Below, one piece after another: positions 1 through 9,572 of a stretch of DNA of 64,000 nucleotides. Source of the DNA: Thermoplasma acidophilum DSM 1728 (GTDB lineage: Archaea > Thermoplasmatota > Thermoplasmata > Thermoplasmatales > Thermoplasmataceae); contig NC_002578.1 in the NCBI RefSeq assembly GCF_000195915.1, positions 1-64,000 on the forward strand. The letters are read 5' to 3'. The notes below the pieces were generated by a model, which ran no database searches, was not told the DNA's origin, and was given only the letters and a program-made list of their open reading frames with translations. The translations under genes were made by a program, and so were the position numbers. The stretch's first letter is position 1. Every line of letters begins with the position of its first letter.

Positions 1-1
1 A

Positions 2-223
2 ACTACAGTAGATGCTCTTTTAGCTATTGCGGCTTCGATCTCAATCGCCGGCGGCCTTATAGGTACCGGTATGGCACAGCAGGGAATAGGAGCCGCTGGT
101 ATGGGTATAATCGCGGAGAAACCTGAGAAGTTCGGCCAGGTTCTGTTCTTCTTTGTTATACCTGAGACGCTCTGGGTCATAGGTCTTGCTCTGGGTATCA
201 TACTGCTGCTCCATATAATCTGA
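2..223 (+). CDS. atpK: A-type ATP synthase proteolipid subunit K (c subunit), 3' part
   Basis: The window opens inside this gene; 73 codons to the TGA are visible and the start lies upstream. The product is a membrane rotor-ring subunit that carries protons through the archaeal ATP synthase. What shows it: two hydrophobic helices, a Gly-rich hairpin (GGLIGTGMAQQGIGAAG), a polar turn with EKPEKFG, and a second helix with the motif VIPETLW. The Glu in that motif matches the ion-binding carboxylate of the family. Subunit E follows after 5 bases, so this is the upstream part of the same operon. The number of hairpins in the full protein cannot be told from this end. Confidence 0.9.
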   Translation, partial: TTVDALLAIAASISIAGGLIGTGMAQQGIGAAGMGIIAEKPEKFGQVLFFFVIPETLWVIGLALGIILLLHII

Positions 224-228
224 TCTCT

Positions 229-786
229 ATGTCCCTCGAAGAAGTGCTGAAGGATATCGAACGCGACAAGGAAGAAAAGAAGAAAGAGATAGCAGATGCT
301 GCGTCCAGGGAGACGGCAAAGATAGAGAAGGAGAGGGAAGAAAAGATCCAGATTCTGCAGAGGGAATACGAGAACAGGATGAGGGAAGAGGGCAGCAGGC
401 TGTACAATTCCATAATCGACAAGGCGAATGTGGAGGCCAGGAACATCGTGAGGATGAGGGTTCAGGAGATCCTGGACCAGTATGGCGCAAAGGCCGATGA
501 ACTGATAAAGAATCTGGCCAAAACAAAGGAATACGATGATGTCCTGAAGAAGATGATCGAGGTATCCAGAAAGGCCCTCGGGCCAGACTGCATTGTGAAG
601 GTGAACACAGCCGATAAGGGCCGCATCTCTGATGGAAACATAAAGTTCGAGGATATAGATCCGTATGGGGGCGTACTGGCAACCTCCAGAGACGGAAAGA
701 TAGAACTCGATCTGAGAATATCAAGCATAAGGCGCGATATTCTTGAACGGTTCAAGGTGCGGCTTTATTCAATGATAGAGGATTGA
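229..786 (+). CDS. atpE: A-type ATP synthase subunit E
   Basis: 185-residue peripheral-stalk subunit that, with subunit H, forms the stator linking the A3B3 head to membrane subunit I. The first 110 residues or so are a highly charged Lys/Glu/Arg coiled coil with a heptad look (EEVLKDIERDKEEKKKE), followed by a globular C-terminal part with GGVLATSRDGKIELDLR, typical of the V/A-type E family. Length is close to the usual 185-205. It starts 5 bases after the K stop, and subunit C starts at 788, one base after its TGA, so translation is probably coupled. Confidence 0.95.
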   Translation: MSLEEVLKDIERDKEEKKKEIADAASRETAKIEKEREEKIQILQREYENRMREEGSRLYNSIIDKANVEARNIVRMRVQEILDQYGAKADELIKNLAKTKEYDDVLKKMIEVSRKALGPDCIVKVNTADKGRISDGNIKFEDIDPYGGVLATSRDGKIELDLRISSIRRDILERFKVRLYSMIED

Positions 787-787
787 G

Positions 788-1858
788 ATGGATTCAACTT
801 ACATAGGGTCCTATGGCAGGCTCCGTGTTTATCAGACAGAGTTTTTCAGCAGGCAGCAAATAGATCAGATGCTGTCAATGACTGATCCAAAGGATGTGTC
901 TGCCTTTCTCTACAACGGTCCTTACAGGGAAGATTATGACAGCCTGTCCGCGGTCTTCAAGGATCCTGATCTGACCGAGATGGCAATAAACAGGCACATG
1001 GTCAGGAACAATCGCCTGGTGCTTTTTGCCATCCCGCCTCTGGCGAAGAATGCCGTGGTGGCTTATCTCAGCAAATGGGATATAGAGAATATCAAGACCG
1101 TCATATCCGCAAAATTCCTGGGGCACGGGATAAGGGAAGCTGAGCCTTTCCTTGTGAGCTTTCGCGACATACCGCTTGGTATAATGAGCGGAACACTCAC
1201 CAACGAGGATTACAGGAACATGATAAATCTGCCCAACATAGAGGCTATACTCAATTACCTTGCAAGGTTCGGATACGGTACGTACATGATGCAGTTCCTG
1301 GAAGATTACAGGAAGACCGGTGATATATCACCGATGCTCTATTCGCTGGATCGCTATTACTACATGAATCTGCTGTCGGCCCTGAAGTATTACAGGGGCG
1401 ACGAGGCGCCTGTTCTCAATTATGTGCGATCGGACATAGATCGCCAGAACATAGTGACTATGCTGAAGGGAAAGGTGCTTAAGATACCGTTTGAAAGGAT
1501 GTCCTCAGGCATAATCGATGGGGGTAACATAGGCGTTAACCGGTTGCGGGAGATCTACTCATCCCAGGACGCCGTTTCCGTTGCGGATGCTCTGAAGCAG
1601 TACTACGATCTCGAAGAGCCAAAGAAGAAATACATGGAAACAGGCGATCTCTACCATTTTGATATAGCGATCCGCAACATAATTGCCAGAAGGTTCCTTG
1701 ACACCATGTCCATGCTGCCTCTGTCGCTGGACAGCCTGTTCTACTTCATACTGAGGAGCGAGATTGAAAGGCACAACCTAAGGACAATATATTTGTCCAA
1801 GGTGAACGGCATGCCAAGGGAGATCACGGAAAGCCTGCTGATAACGGAGATGATGTGA
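788..1858 (+). CDS. atpC: A-type ATP synthase subunit C
   Basis: 356-residue homologue of V-ATPase subunit d/AtpC, the funnel-shaped socket that joins the central stalk to the proteolipid ring. Assignment rests on length, position between E and F as in other archaeal ATPase operons, and family-like segments such as IGSYGRLRVYQTEFFS near the N terminus and a largely helical body with many Tyr/Arg residues. The start ATG is one base after the atpE stop. It ends in TGA directly followed by the TTG start of subunit F. Confidence 0.92.
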   Translation: MDSTYIGSYGRLRVYQTEFFSRQQIDQMLSMTDPKDVSAFLYNGPYREDYDSLSAVFKDPDLTEMAINRHMVRNNRLVLFAIPPLAKNAVVAYLSKWDIENIKTVISAKFLGHGIREAEPFLVSFRDIPLGIMSGTLTNEDYRNMINLPNIEAILNYLARFGYGTYMMQFLEDYRKTGDISPMLYSLDRYYYMNLLSALKYYRGDEAPVLNYVRSDIDRQNIVTMLKGKVLKIPFERMSSGIIDGGNIGVNRLREIYSSQDAVSVADALKQYYDLEEPKKKYMETGDLYHFDIAIRNIIARRFLDTMSMLPLSLDSLFYFILRSEIERHNLRTIYLSKVNGMPREITESLLITEMM

Positions 1859-2173
1859 TTGGAGAGCTGCATAACTGTCATAGGCGAAAGGGACGTTGTC
1901 CTCGGATTCAGGCTCCTCGGTATTCAGCACACCATAATAGCTGAGGGCAAGGATCTTCTGAAGAAGTTTCTGGAGGTCTTTCAGAACCCTCAGTGCAATA
2001 TAATAATCGTTTCCGAAAATGTGAAGAACATGATGGATAAAAGGACGCTGAGAAGCGTGGAGATCTCGTCAAAGCCGCTGGTAGTCTTCATACCCCTTCC
2101 AGGCGTAAGGGAGGAGGAGACCATAGAGGAGATGGCGAAGAGGATCCTCGGTATTGATATTGGAAATGTTTGA
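1859..2173 (+). CDS. atpF: A-type ATP synthase subunit F (TTG start)
   Basis: 104-residue central-stalk regulatory subunit. The N-terminal half has the alternating beta/alpha pattern of the family (CITVIGERDVVLGFRLLGI) and the C-terminal part is helical (REEETIEEMAKRILGIDIG). The only plausible start is TTG at 1859, directly abutting the atpC TGA in the same frame, with GGAGATGATG just upstream as a likely ribosome binding site. The first residues MESCITVIGERD align with the usual F N terminus, so little if anything is missing. Confidence 0.9.
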   Translation: MESCITVIGERDVVLGFRLLGIQHTIIAEGKDLLKKFLEVFQNPQCNIIIVSENVKNMMDKRTLRSVEISSKPLVVFIPLPGVREEETIEEMAKRILGIDIGNV

Positions 2174-2182
2174 GGTGAATCA

Positions 2183-4477
2183 ATGGGAAAGATAATCAGA
2201 ATTTCAGGTCCAGTAGTCGTGGCTGAAGATGTTGAAGACGCCAAGATGTACGATGTTGTCAAGGTCGGAGAGATGGGCCTCATCGGTGAGATAATAAAGA
2301 TTGAGGGGAACAGATCGACCATACAGGTCTATGAGGATACTGCAGGCATAAGGCCTGACGAAAAGGTTGAGAACACCAGGAGGCCGCTGTCGGTGGAGCT
2401 CGGCCCAGGCATACTCAAATCGATATACGATGGAATACAGAGGCCACTGGATGTGATCAAGATCACTTCTGGAGATTTCATAGCTCGCGGTCTGAACCCA
2501 CCCGCACTTGACAGGCAGAAGAAGTGGGAGTTTGTTCCCGCTGTAAAAAAAGGAGAGACGGTCTTTCCTGGCCAGATACTCGGTACCGTGCAGGAAACCT
2601 CGCTGATAACCCACAGGATAATGGTTCCCGAGGGTATTTCAGGAAAGGTGACGATGATCGCCGATGGGGAGCACAGGGTTGAGGATGTGATAGCGACGGT
2701 ATCAGGAAATGGCAAGAGCTACGATATTCAGATGATGACAACGTGGCCCGTCAGGAAGGCGAGGAGGGTGCAGAGGAAACTGCCTCCAGAGATCCCGCTG
2801 GTAACGGGACAGAGGGTAATAGATGCGCTTTTCCCCGTGGCGAAGGGCGGAACTGCCGCCGTACCCGGGCCATTCGGAAGTGGAAAATGTGTGTCTGGCG
2901 ATACACCGGTACTTCTGGATGCCGGCGAGAGGAGGATAGGCGACCTGTTCATGGAGGCCATTCAGGACCAAAAGAACGCGGTCGAAATAGGCCAGAACGA
3001 AGAGATAGTCCGGCTCCATGATCCGCTGCGCATATATTCCATGGTCGGTTCTGAAATAGTCGAAAGCGTCTCTCACGCCATATATCACGGAAAGAGCAAT
3101 GCCATTGTAACCGTTAGGACGGAGAATGGAAGAGAGGTCAGGGTGACACCTGTCCACAAACTCTTTGTTAAAATTGGAAACTCTGTAATCGAGAGGCCAG
3201 CCTCAGAGGTGAATGAGGGCGATGAAATAGCATGCGCAAGCGTAAGTGAGAACGGTGATTCCCAAACCGTCACCACAACGCTGGTATTGACATTCGATAG
3301 AGTGGTATCAAAGGAAATGCATAGCGGCGTATTCGATGTCTACGATCTGATGGTTCCGGATTATGGATACAACTTCATAGGCGGAAATGGCCTCATAGTC
3401 CTTCACAACACCGTGATACAACACCAGCTGGCAAAATGGAGCGATGCAAACATAGTTGTTTACATAGGCTGTGGCGAGCGCGGAAATGAGATGACTGAAA
3501 TACTCACCACCTTCCCGGAGCTGAAAGATCCTAACACGGGCCAGCCGCTGATGGACAGGACTGTCCTTATAGCCAACACTTCTAATATGCCCGTGGCAGC
3601 AAGAGAGGCGAGCATATACACAGGTATAACGATAGCGGAGTACTACAGGGACATGGGATACGACGTTGCCCTGATGGCAGACAGCACATCACGCTGGGCG
3701 GAGGCACTCAGGGAGATCTCAGGCAGGCTGGAGGAGATGCCGGGAGAAGAGGGATATCCTGCCTATCTGGGTAGAAGGGTTTCAGAATTCTACGAGAGAT
3801 CCGGAAGGGCGAGGCTCGTATCGCCGGATGAGAGGTACGGATCAATAACGGTTATCGGTGCTGTATCACCGCCGGGAGGAGACATATCCGAGCCGGTATC
3901 GCAGAACACCCTGCGTGTAACAAGGGTATTCTGGGCTCTGGATGCCGCCCTGGCCAACAGGAGGCATTTTCCATCGATAAACTGGCTCAACAGCTATTCG
4001 CTTTACACCGAGGATCTGAGATCCTGGTACGATAAGAACGTATCATCCGAATGGTCTGCTCTAAGGGAAAGAGCGATGGAAATACTGCAGCGGGAGAGCG
4101 AGCTCCAGGAGGTCGCACAGCTCGTTGGATACGATGCCATGCCTGAAAAAGAGAAATCAATACTGGACGTTGCCAGGATAATAAGGGAGGACTTCCTGCA
4201 GCAGAGCGCGTTCGACGAGATCGATGCTTACTGCTCCCTGAAAAAGCAGTACCTCATGCTGAAGGCAATAATGGAGATCGATACCTATCAGAACAAGGCG
4301 CTCGACTCCGGCGCAACAATGGATAACCTGGCTTCTCTTGCAGTTAGGGAGAAACTCTCGAGGATGAAGATAGTGCCAGAGGCGCAGGTAGAATCCTATT
4401 ACAATGATCTTGTTGAGGAGATCCACAAGGAGTATGGAAATTTCATTGGTGAGAAAAATGCCGAAGCTAGCCTATAA
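2183..4477 (+). CDS. atpA: A-type ATP synthase catalytic subunit A with a VMA-type mini-intein
   Basis: 764-residue precursor. Removing the intein (residues 236-409) leaves about 590 residues, normal for catalytic subunit A, which binds and hydrolyses or makes ATP in the A3B3 head. The N-terminal beta barrel ([15 protein letters not shown]), the Walker A loop GPFGSGK/T split by the intein, the segment [11 protein letters not shown] and the Walker B-like [12 protein letters not shown] are all visible. GAGGTGA at 2172-2178 is a good ribosome binding site for the ATG at 2183. The 3' end overlaps atpB by 20 bases. ATPase function requires protein splicing. Confidence 0.97.
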   Translation: MGKIIRISGPVVVAEDVEDAKMYDVVKVGEMGLIGEIIKIEGNRSTIQVYEDTAGIRPDEKVENTRRPLSVELGPGILKSIYDGIQRPLDVIKITSGDFIARGLNPPALDRQKKWEFVPAVKKGETVFPGQILGTVQETSLITHRIMVPEGISGKVTMIADGEHRVEDVIATVSGNGKSYDIQMMTTWPVRKARRVQRKLPPEIPLVTGQRVIDALFPVAKGGTAAVPGPFGSGKCVSGDTPVLLDAGERRIGDLFMEAIQDQKNAVEIGQNEEIVRLHDPLRIYSMVGSEIVESVSHAIYHGKSNAIVTVRTENGREVRVTPVHKLFVKIGNSVIERPASEVNEGDEIACASVSENGDSQTVTTTLVLTFDRVVSKEMHSGVFDVYDLMVPDYGYNFIGGNGLIVLHNTVIQHQLAKWSDANIVVYIGCGERGNEMTEILTTFPELKDPNTGQPLMDRTVLIANTSNMPVAAREASIYTGITIAEYYRDMGYDVALMADSTSRWAEALREISGRLEEMPGEEGYPAYLGRRVSEFYERSGRARLVSPDERYGSITVIGAVSPPGGDISEPVSQNTLRVTRVFWALDAALANRRHFPSINWLNSYSLYTEDLRSWYDKNVSSEWSALRERAMEILQRESELQEVAQLVGYDAMPEKEKSILDVARIIREDFLQQSAFDEIDAYCSLKKQYLMLKAIMEIDTYQNKALDSGATMDNLASLAVREKLSRMKIVPEAQVESYYNDLVEEIHKEYGNFIGEKNAEASL
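2888..3409 (+). other. Mini-intein inserted in the AtpA P-loop
   Basis: 174 in-frame codons interrupt the Walker A motif between Lys235 and the following Thr. Splicing residues are in place: Cys1 ([10 protein letters not shown], block A), a block-B TxxH (RVTPVH), block F ([14 protein letters not shown]), block G ending in His-Asn (GLIVLHN), then Thr as the +1 extein nucleophile. The stretch between blocks B and F is too short to hold a LAGLIDADG homing endonuclease. This is the VMA-a insertion site known from Thermoplasma and Pyrococcus ATPases. It probably splices but can no longer home by its own nuclease. Confidence 0.96.
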
Positions 4478-5840
4478 ATCTGTTTCACAAATAAGTGGCC
4501 CACTGCTCTTCGTTGAGAACGTGCCAAATGCCGCTTACAACGAGATGGTTGACATCGAACTTGAGAACGGGGAAACCAGGCAGGGGCAGGTTCTGGACAC
4601 CAGGAAGGGCCTCGCCATAGTGCAGATATTCGGTGCAACAACCGGTATAGGCACTCAGGGAACCACTGTTAAATTCAGGGGAGAGACCGCCAGGCTTCCT
4701 ATATCTGAGGACATGCTGGGCAGGGTATTCAATGGCATTGGCGAGCCCATAGACGGTGGCCCTGAGATAATAGCAAAGGAGAGAATGGAGATCACCAGCA
4801 ACGCCATAAACCCTTATTCAAGGGAGGAACCTTCCGAATTCATAGAAACCGGAATTTCGGCAATAGACGGAATGAATACGCTTGTTAGGGGCCAGAAGCT
4901 GCCCATATTCTCCGGTTCCGGGCTGCCGCACAACCAGCTTGCCGCTCAGATAGCAAGGCAGGCAAAGGTTCTGGATTCCTCAGAGAATTTCGCGGTTGTC
5001 TTCGGTGCAATGGGCATAACGAGCGAGGAGGCTAATTATTTCACGAACCAGTTCAGGGAAACTGGTGCGCTATCAAGATCGGTCATGTTCCTTAACCTCT
5101 CTTCGGATCCGTCCATGGAGAGGATCATCCTGCCCAGGATAGCACTCACAACTGCAGAGTACCTGGCATTCCAGAAGGGCATGCACATACTCGTAATATT
5201 GACGGATATGACGAACTACTGTGAGGCCCTTCGTGAGATATCTGCCGCCAGGGAGGAGGTTCCGGGAAGAAGGGGCTACCCAGGATACATGTACACGGAT
5301 CTGAGCACCATATACGAGAGGGCAGGAAAGCTGAAGGGAAACAATGGATCCATAACGCAGATCCCCATACTCACCATGCCAGGCGACGATATAACGCATC
5401 CCGTGCCGGATCTCACAGGCTACATAACCGAGGGCCAGATAGTGATTTCAAGAGATCTCAACAGAAAGGACATGTATCCAGGCATAGACGTGCTCCTCTC
5501 CCTCTCAAGGCTGATGAACCAGGGCATAGGGAAGGGAAGGACAAGGGAGGATCATAGGGGCCTGGCGGATCAGCTTTACGCTGCATACGCTTCAGGAAAG
5601 GATCTGAGATCACTGACTGCAATCGTTGGTGAGGAGGCCCTCAGCCAGAACGACAGAAAGTATCTTCACTTTGCAGACACCTTTGAGTCAAGGTACATCA
5701 AGCAGGGGTTCTTCGAGGATCGCTCAATAGAGGATACGCTTGGCCTGGGATGGGATCTTCTTGCTGATCTTCCTGTTCAGGACATGAAGAGGGTTAAGCC
5801 TGATCACATCCAGAAGTATGGCAGATGGAAGAAGGAGTGA
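4458..5840 (+). CDS. atpB: A-type ATP synthase subunit B
   Basis: 460-residue non-catalytic nucleotide-binding subunit that alternates with A in the head. Typical segments are [11 protein letters not shown] at the N terminus, [20 protein letters not shown] where the P-loop of subunit A would be (degenerate here, as in the family), and [17 protein letters not shown]. The frame is open upstream to 4404, but the start at 4458 is chosen because GGTGAG lies 4 bases before it and homology begins there ([15 protein letters not shown]). The start lies within the last 20 bases of atpA. Confidence 0.96.
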   Translation: MPKLAYKSVSQISGPLLFVENVPNAAYNEMVDIELENGETRQGQVLDTRKGLAIVQIFGATTGIGTQGTTVKFRGETARLPISEDMLGRVFNGIGEPIDGGPEIIAKERMEITSNAINPYSREEPSEFIETGISAIDGMNTLVRGQKLPIFSGSGLPHNQLAAQIARQAKVLDSSENFAVVFGAMGITSEEANYFTNQFRETGALSRSVMFLNLSSDPSMERIILPRIALTTAEYLAFQKGMHILVILTDMTNYCEALREISAAREEVPGRRGYPGYMYTDLSTIYERAGKLKGNNGSITQIPILTMPGDDITHPVPDLTGYITEGQIVISRDLNRKDMYPGIDVLLSLSRLMNQGIGKGRTREDHRGLADQLYAAYASGKDLRSLTAIVGEEALSQNDRKYLHFADTFESRYIKQGFFEDRSIEDTLGLGWDLLADLPVQDMKRVKPDHIQKYGRWKKE

Positions 5841-5842
5841 AC

Positions 5843-6466
5843 ATGGACATACGACCGACAAGGATAGAACTGATACGCACCAGGAGGAGAATAAGGCTTG
5901 CAAAGAAGGGCCTTGACCTTCTGAAGATGAAGAGGTCCGCCCTTATATACGAATTCCTGCAGATAAGCAGAACCATAAGGGGCATGAAGGAGAACCTCAG
6001 AAAGGAGGTTGTTGAAGCCCTGAACATCATAAAGGTGGCCAGCGTCCTGGAGGGGTCCCTTGCACTGGAGCGCATAGCGAACATGTCAAGCGATTCCAGG
6101 ATAAATGTCAACTCCAGAAATGTCATGGGCGTAAATATACCCACCCTTGAGGTCTCATACAACCTGTCCATATTATCGGACGTTTACCGTACAGTGTCTG
6201 TCCCGGTTGCCATAGATGATTCCATACGCAGGTTTCAGAAGCTGTTCTACGATCTCATTCTGATAGTGGAAAAGGAGAACTCTCTGCGCAACCTGCTGAT
6301 GGAGATAGACAGAACAAAGAGAAGGAGCAACGCTATAGAGAATATACTGATACCCAGGCTTGAGTATCAGGCGAAGATGATAAAGATGACCCTGGATGAG
6401 AGGGAGAGGGATACCTTCACCACGCTTAAAACCATAAAGAAGAAGATAGAGGCTGAGAATGATTAG
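5843..6466 (+). CDS. atpD: A-type ATP synthase subunit D
   Basis: 207-residue central rotor-shaft subunit. It begins with the conserved basic helix MDIRPTRIELIRTRRRI and is predicted to be mostly a long antiparallel coiled coil, ending in a charged Lys/Glu helix. An upstream in-frame ATG at 5825 overlaps atpB; 5843 is preferred because GGAGTGA precedes it and the family N terminus fits. The last 8 bases overlap a small membrane ORF. Confidence 0.93.
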   Translation: MDIRPTRIELIRTRRRIRLAKKGLDLLKMKRSALIYEFLQISRTIRGMKENLRKEVVEALNIIKVASVLEGSLALERIANMSSDSRINVNSRNVMGVNIPTLEVSYNLSILSDVYRTVSVPVAIDDSIRRFQKLFYDLILIVEKENSLRNLLMEIDRTKRRSNAIENILIPRLEYQAKMIKMTLDERERDTFTTLKTIKKKIEAEND

Positions 6467-6629
6467 AAACCCGTGGTTTGATATCGGAACGAGGAAGTAC
6501 GTGAAGAATGTCGATATAACCAGGGCGAAGGATCCGAAGCTGATCAGGAAGTTCATAATCATAAGGAACCTGATCATGCTGTTCAATGTGGCTGTTGCAG
6601 CGCTAATACTGGTGCTGGTTTGGAGCTGA
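6459..6629 (+). CDS. 56-residue single-span membrane protein in the ATP synthase operon
   Basis: ATG at 6459 overlaps the last 8 bases of atpD and the TGA at 6627-6629 shares its final A with the ATG of subunit H. The tight overlaps on both sides argue that it is translated. The product starts MIRNPWFDIGTRKY, has a basic stretch (KDPKLIRKFIIIRN), and ends in one hydrophobic segment (LFNVAVAALILVLVW) followed by Ser. This suggests a positively charged cytoplasmic N-terminal domain and a C-terminal membrane anchor. I do not recognise a family. By position it could be an accessory or assembly factor of the ATP synthase; that is inference. Confidence 0.6.
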   Translation: MIRNPWFDIGTRKYVKNVDITRAKDPKLIRKFIIIRNLIMLFNVAVAALILVLVWS

Positions 6630-6955
6630 TGCGTATGGATGATGTTGAGACTATCAGGATTATCAAGGAAAAGGAAACAAGTGCAGATGAGGAGATCAAT
6701 CAGTTCAAGGAGGAACAGGAAAAGATCATAAAAGAAGCCAGGGAGAAGGAAGCGCTTGATTTGGAAAAGACCGAGGATGAACTGAAATCCAGATATCAGG
6801 AGTATCTGGAATCGAGAAGAAAGGAGGCTGAGGAGAAAGCATCGGAAATAATAGATAATGCAAAGCAAAGGGCATCTGCGATAAATCTTGACATAAAGGA
6901 GAAGGATCTGCAGAAGATGGTCCTGGAAATAATAATGAAGTATCTAGAGGAGTAA
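6629..6955 (+). CDS. atpH: A-type ATP synthase subunit H (peripheral stalk)
   Basis: About 108 residues, nearly all charged coiled coil ([20 protein letters not shown]), as expected for the partner of subunit E in the stator stalk. The start is uncertain: ATG 6629 overlaps the previous stop by one base (TGATG), ATG 6635 sits 9 bases after GGAG, and a TTG at 6620 is also in frame. It ends one base before the ATG of subunit I. Placing H and I after D rather than at the front of the operon differs from the H-I-K-E-C-F-A-B order of methanogens. Confidence 0.85.
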
Positions 6956-6956
6956 T

Positions 6957-8888
6957 ATGCTGAGACCAGTTAAGATGGAGAAGATCAGGATCATAGCCCC
7001 GTATTCCTACAGGGATCCTGTCATATCCGCCCTTCATGACCTGGGCGTCATGCAGATAGAGGAGATGAGGGAAGATGTTGACAGGCTTCTGTCTCCTGCC
7101 AAAGCTTCGGAACAGGCAAAAACCGTTATGGATTACCTGCAGAAGTTCCGAGGATACGAGAACATACTTCCGAAGAGGCCAGTGAGAACAAGAGCCAAAT
7201 TCACCTCTCTTGCAGATATCCTCAACGAGGCATCCAAGATAAACATAGACGATGATATACGCATAGCTGTGAACAGGGAAAACGACATTGCAGCAGCCAT
7301 GAAGGATATCGATAGCAGGCTTTCTGCGCTTGAATACATGAAGGGATATGATTTCGACGTATCCATATTCAACGGGAAGCACTTCGAGTCTTACATAATA
7401 CCTGATAAGAATGTGGATATCAAGGCGTTCTCCAGCCTGAACGCAGAAATTGTGCCGCTGAAGAATGCATTCATAATAACCGTGGCTGAGGACAGAACAC
7501 AGGATCTCAGCAGGATCGCCAATTCGATTGGAGCAAGGCTCATTCACATTCCAGATCTCAAGGGAAAGCCTGATGATGTAATAGCTATGCTCAATGACGA
7601 AAGGGCAAAGCTGGATCAGGCAATGCAGGAGATAAGAAAGCACCTTGGCGATCTTTCCGATAAATATTATGAGAAGATAGCCCAGATCAGGGAAGCCCTG
7701 GAGATCGAGGCAAAGAAGATAGATGTGGAGGATAAATTAAAAGGAACTGAGTACACATTTGCCGTGGAGGGGTGGATACCATCAGATTCGTTCGGCAGAG
7801 TGAGCGATGCCATCAACAGAGTTACTGGGAACAGCTGCATAATAAGCACAGTGAAGACCAACGAGATGCCGCCAACCCTGCTCAGAAATCCCAGGAGGAT
7901 CTCGCTTTTCGAATTCTTCATCAAATTCTATTCGCTTCCAGAGGGTACGGAGTATGATCCTACGCTCATATTCGCACTGGTCTTTCCCGTATTCTTCGGG
8001 TTGATGGTCGGTGATTGGGGCTACGGGCTGGCCATCCTGCTGATCTCTCTTTTCATAATACACCGCGTTGATCATCCACCGGCAAAGAGTCACATACCCA
8101 GAGTCATAAGCAGATTTGTTCTGATGATAATGTCGCCGCAATCCCTGAAGACGCTGGCAAAGGCCCTGATTCCGTCATCCATAGTAGCAATCATAGCTGG
8201 CTTACTTTTCAATGAATTCTTCGGATTCGCTATCCTGCCATTCACCGTTTTCCATGTGTACGCGGTTCTTCCGAAGCTGATGCTGATCGCCGGATACATA
8301 GGCCTTGGCATGGTGGTATTCGGCTTCATACTCGGATTCATTGAGGATTTGTGGATGAAGGATGTCAAGGGAGCCATGGATAGACTCGGATGGCTTTTCT
8401 TTGCGGTTGGAATCGCAACCATAGGGCTTAACCTGATACACCACGATCTGACGTTCAGCGTAAGTACCGGGATATCGAATCTGATTGCAGTTGCACTGAT
8501 AGTTATCGGCATACCTCTGATAGCCATCAAGGAGAAGTCGCAGGGATTCATAGAGATGCCTTCCATAATAAGCCACATACTCTCATATCTCAGGCTTGTG
8601 GGAATACTGATAGCCAGCGTCGTCATCGCTGAGATAATAGACCTGGTATTCATGAAGAGCATAGTTTCGCATTCCATCGGGCTTGCCATCGCCGGTGTTG
8701 TCATACTGATATTCGGGCAGATGTTCAACTTAATACTTGCAGTATTCGAGCCAGGAATACAGGGAGCAAGGCTGATATACGTGGAGTTCTTCTCAAAGTT
8801 CTACCACGGAAACGGAAGAATGTTCAGGCCATTCAGGAGCCAGAGAAAATACACCGAGGATGGCCTCGATTTTGATAAGGCTAGATAA
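6957..8888 (+). CDS. atpI: A-type ATP synthase membrane subunit I (a subunit)
   Basis: 643-residue V-type 116-kDa family protein. The N-terminal half (to about residue 315) is soluble and partly coiled coil and binds the peripheral stalks. The C-terminal half has about seven to eight membrane helices, with the family segments [19 protein letters not shown] and [16 protein letters not shown]. The Arg of SYLRLVG is the expected half-channel residue that faces the ring carboxylate of subunit K. The end has [18 protein letters not shown] and [13 protein letters not shown]. It is the last gene of the operon; a pyrimidine-rich tract follows at 8928-8940. Confidence 0.95.
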
Positions 8889-8956
8889 ACGTTTAAGCAT
8901 GGAAACGATACAAAGATGATGATACCTTCTTTTTCCCCTTGTGAAGGCGATGTGAA

Positions 8957-9568
8957 ATGAACATTGGAGTTCTTGGCTTTCAGGGAGATGTGCAGGAACA
9001 CATGGATATGCTGAAAAAATTATCCAGAAAGAACAGAGACCTTACATTAACCCACGTAAAAAGGGTTATCGATCTGGAACACGTAGATGCGCTCATAATA
9101 CCTGGAGGAGAAAGTACGACTATATACAAGCTTACTCTGGAATACGGCCTTTACGACGCCATAGTGAAGAGATCTGCCGAAGGTATGCCGATTATGGCCA
9201 CATGCGCCGGCCTGATACTCGTATCGAAGAATACAAATGATGAAAGGGTCAGAGGTATGGGCCTACTGGATGTGACCATAAGAAGGAATGCCTATGGAAG
9301 ACAGGTCATGTCCTTCGAAACGGACATAGAAATAAATGGAATCGGCATGTTTCCGGCCGTATTCATAAGGGCTCCGGTAATAGAGGATTCTGGAAAAACC
9401 GAGGTTCTTGGTACGCTGGATGGAAAGCCCGTTATCGTCAAACAGGGGAATGTGATAGGGATGACATTTCATCCAGAGCTCACCGGCGATACAAGGCTGC
9501 ATGAATACTTCATAAACATGGTGAGGGGGAGAGGGGGGTACATTTCCACTGCAGATGTGAAAAGGTGA
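8957..9568 (+). CDS. pdxT: PdxT, glutaminase subunit of pyridoxal 5'-phosphate synthase
   Basis: 203-residue class I glutamine amidotransferase that releases ammonia from glutamine for the PLP synthase PdxS (not in this window). Visible motifs are MNIGVLGFQGDVQEH at the N terminus, PGGEST, the nucleophile elbow ATCAGL (Cys about residue 79) and FHPEL carrying the His-Glu of the triad. Start ATG 8957 follows a GATGTGA stretch. The 68-base gap after atpI holds a TTTAAG-like box (8891-8897), so a separate promoter is plausible. gcvT follows after 4 bases. Confidence 0.94.
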   Translation: MNIGVLGFQGDVQEHMDMLKKLSRKNRDLTLTHVKRVIDLEHVDALIIPGGESTTIYKLTLEYGLYDAIVKRSAEGMPIMATCAGLILVSKNTNDERVRGMGLLDVTIRRNAYGRQVMSFETDIEINGIGMFPAVFIRAPVIEDSGKTEVLGTLDGKPVIVKQGNVIGMTFHPELTGDTRLHEYFINMVRGRGGYISTADVKR

Positions 9569-9572
9569 TGGT

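Noticed and set aside
227-724. Long minus-strand frame opposite atpE
   Set aside because: Ser/Pro/Arg-rich antisense shadow of a well-supported gene.
4404-4457. Upstream extension of atpB (18 extra residues)
   Set aside because: The ATG at 4404 lies deep inside atpA and lacks a ribosome site; GGTGAG and family homology support 4458.
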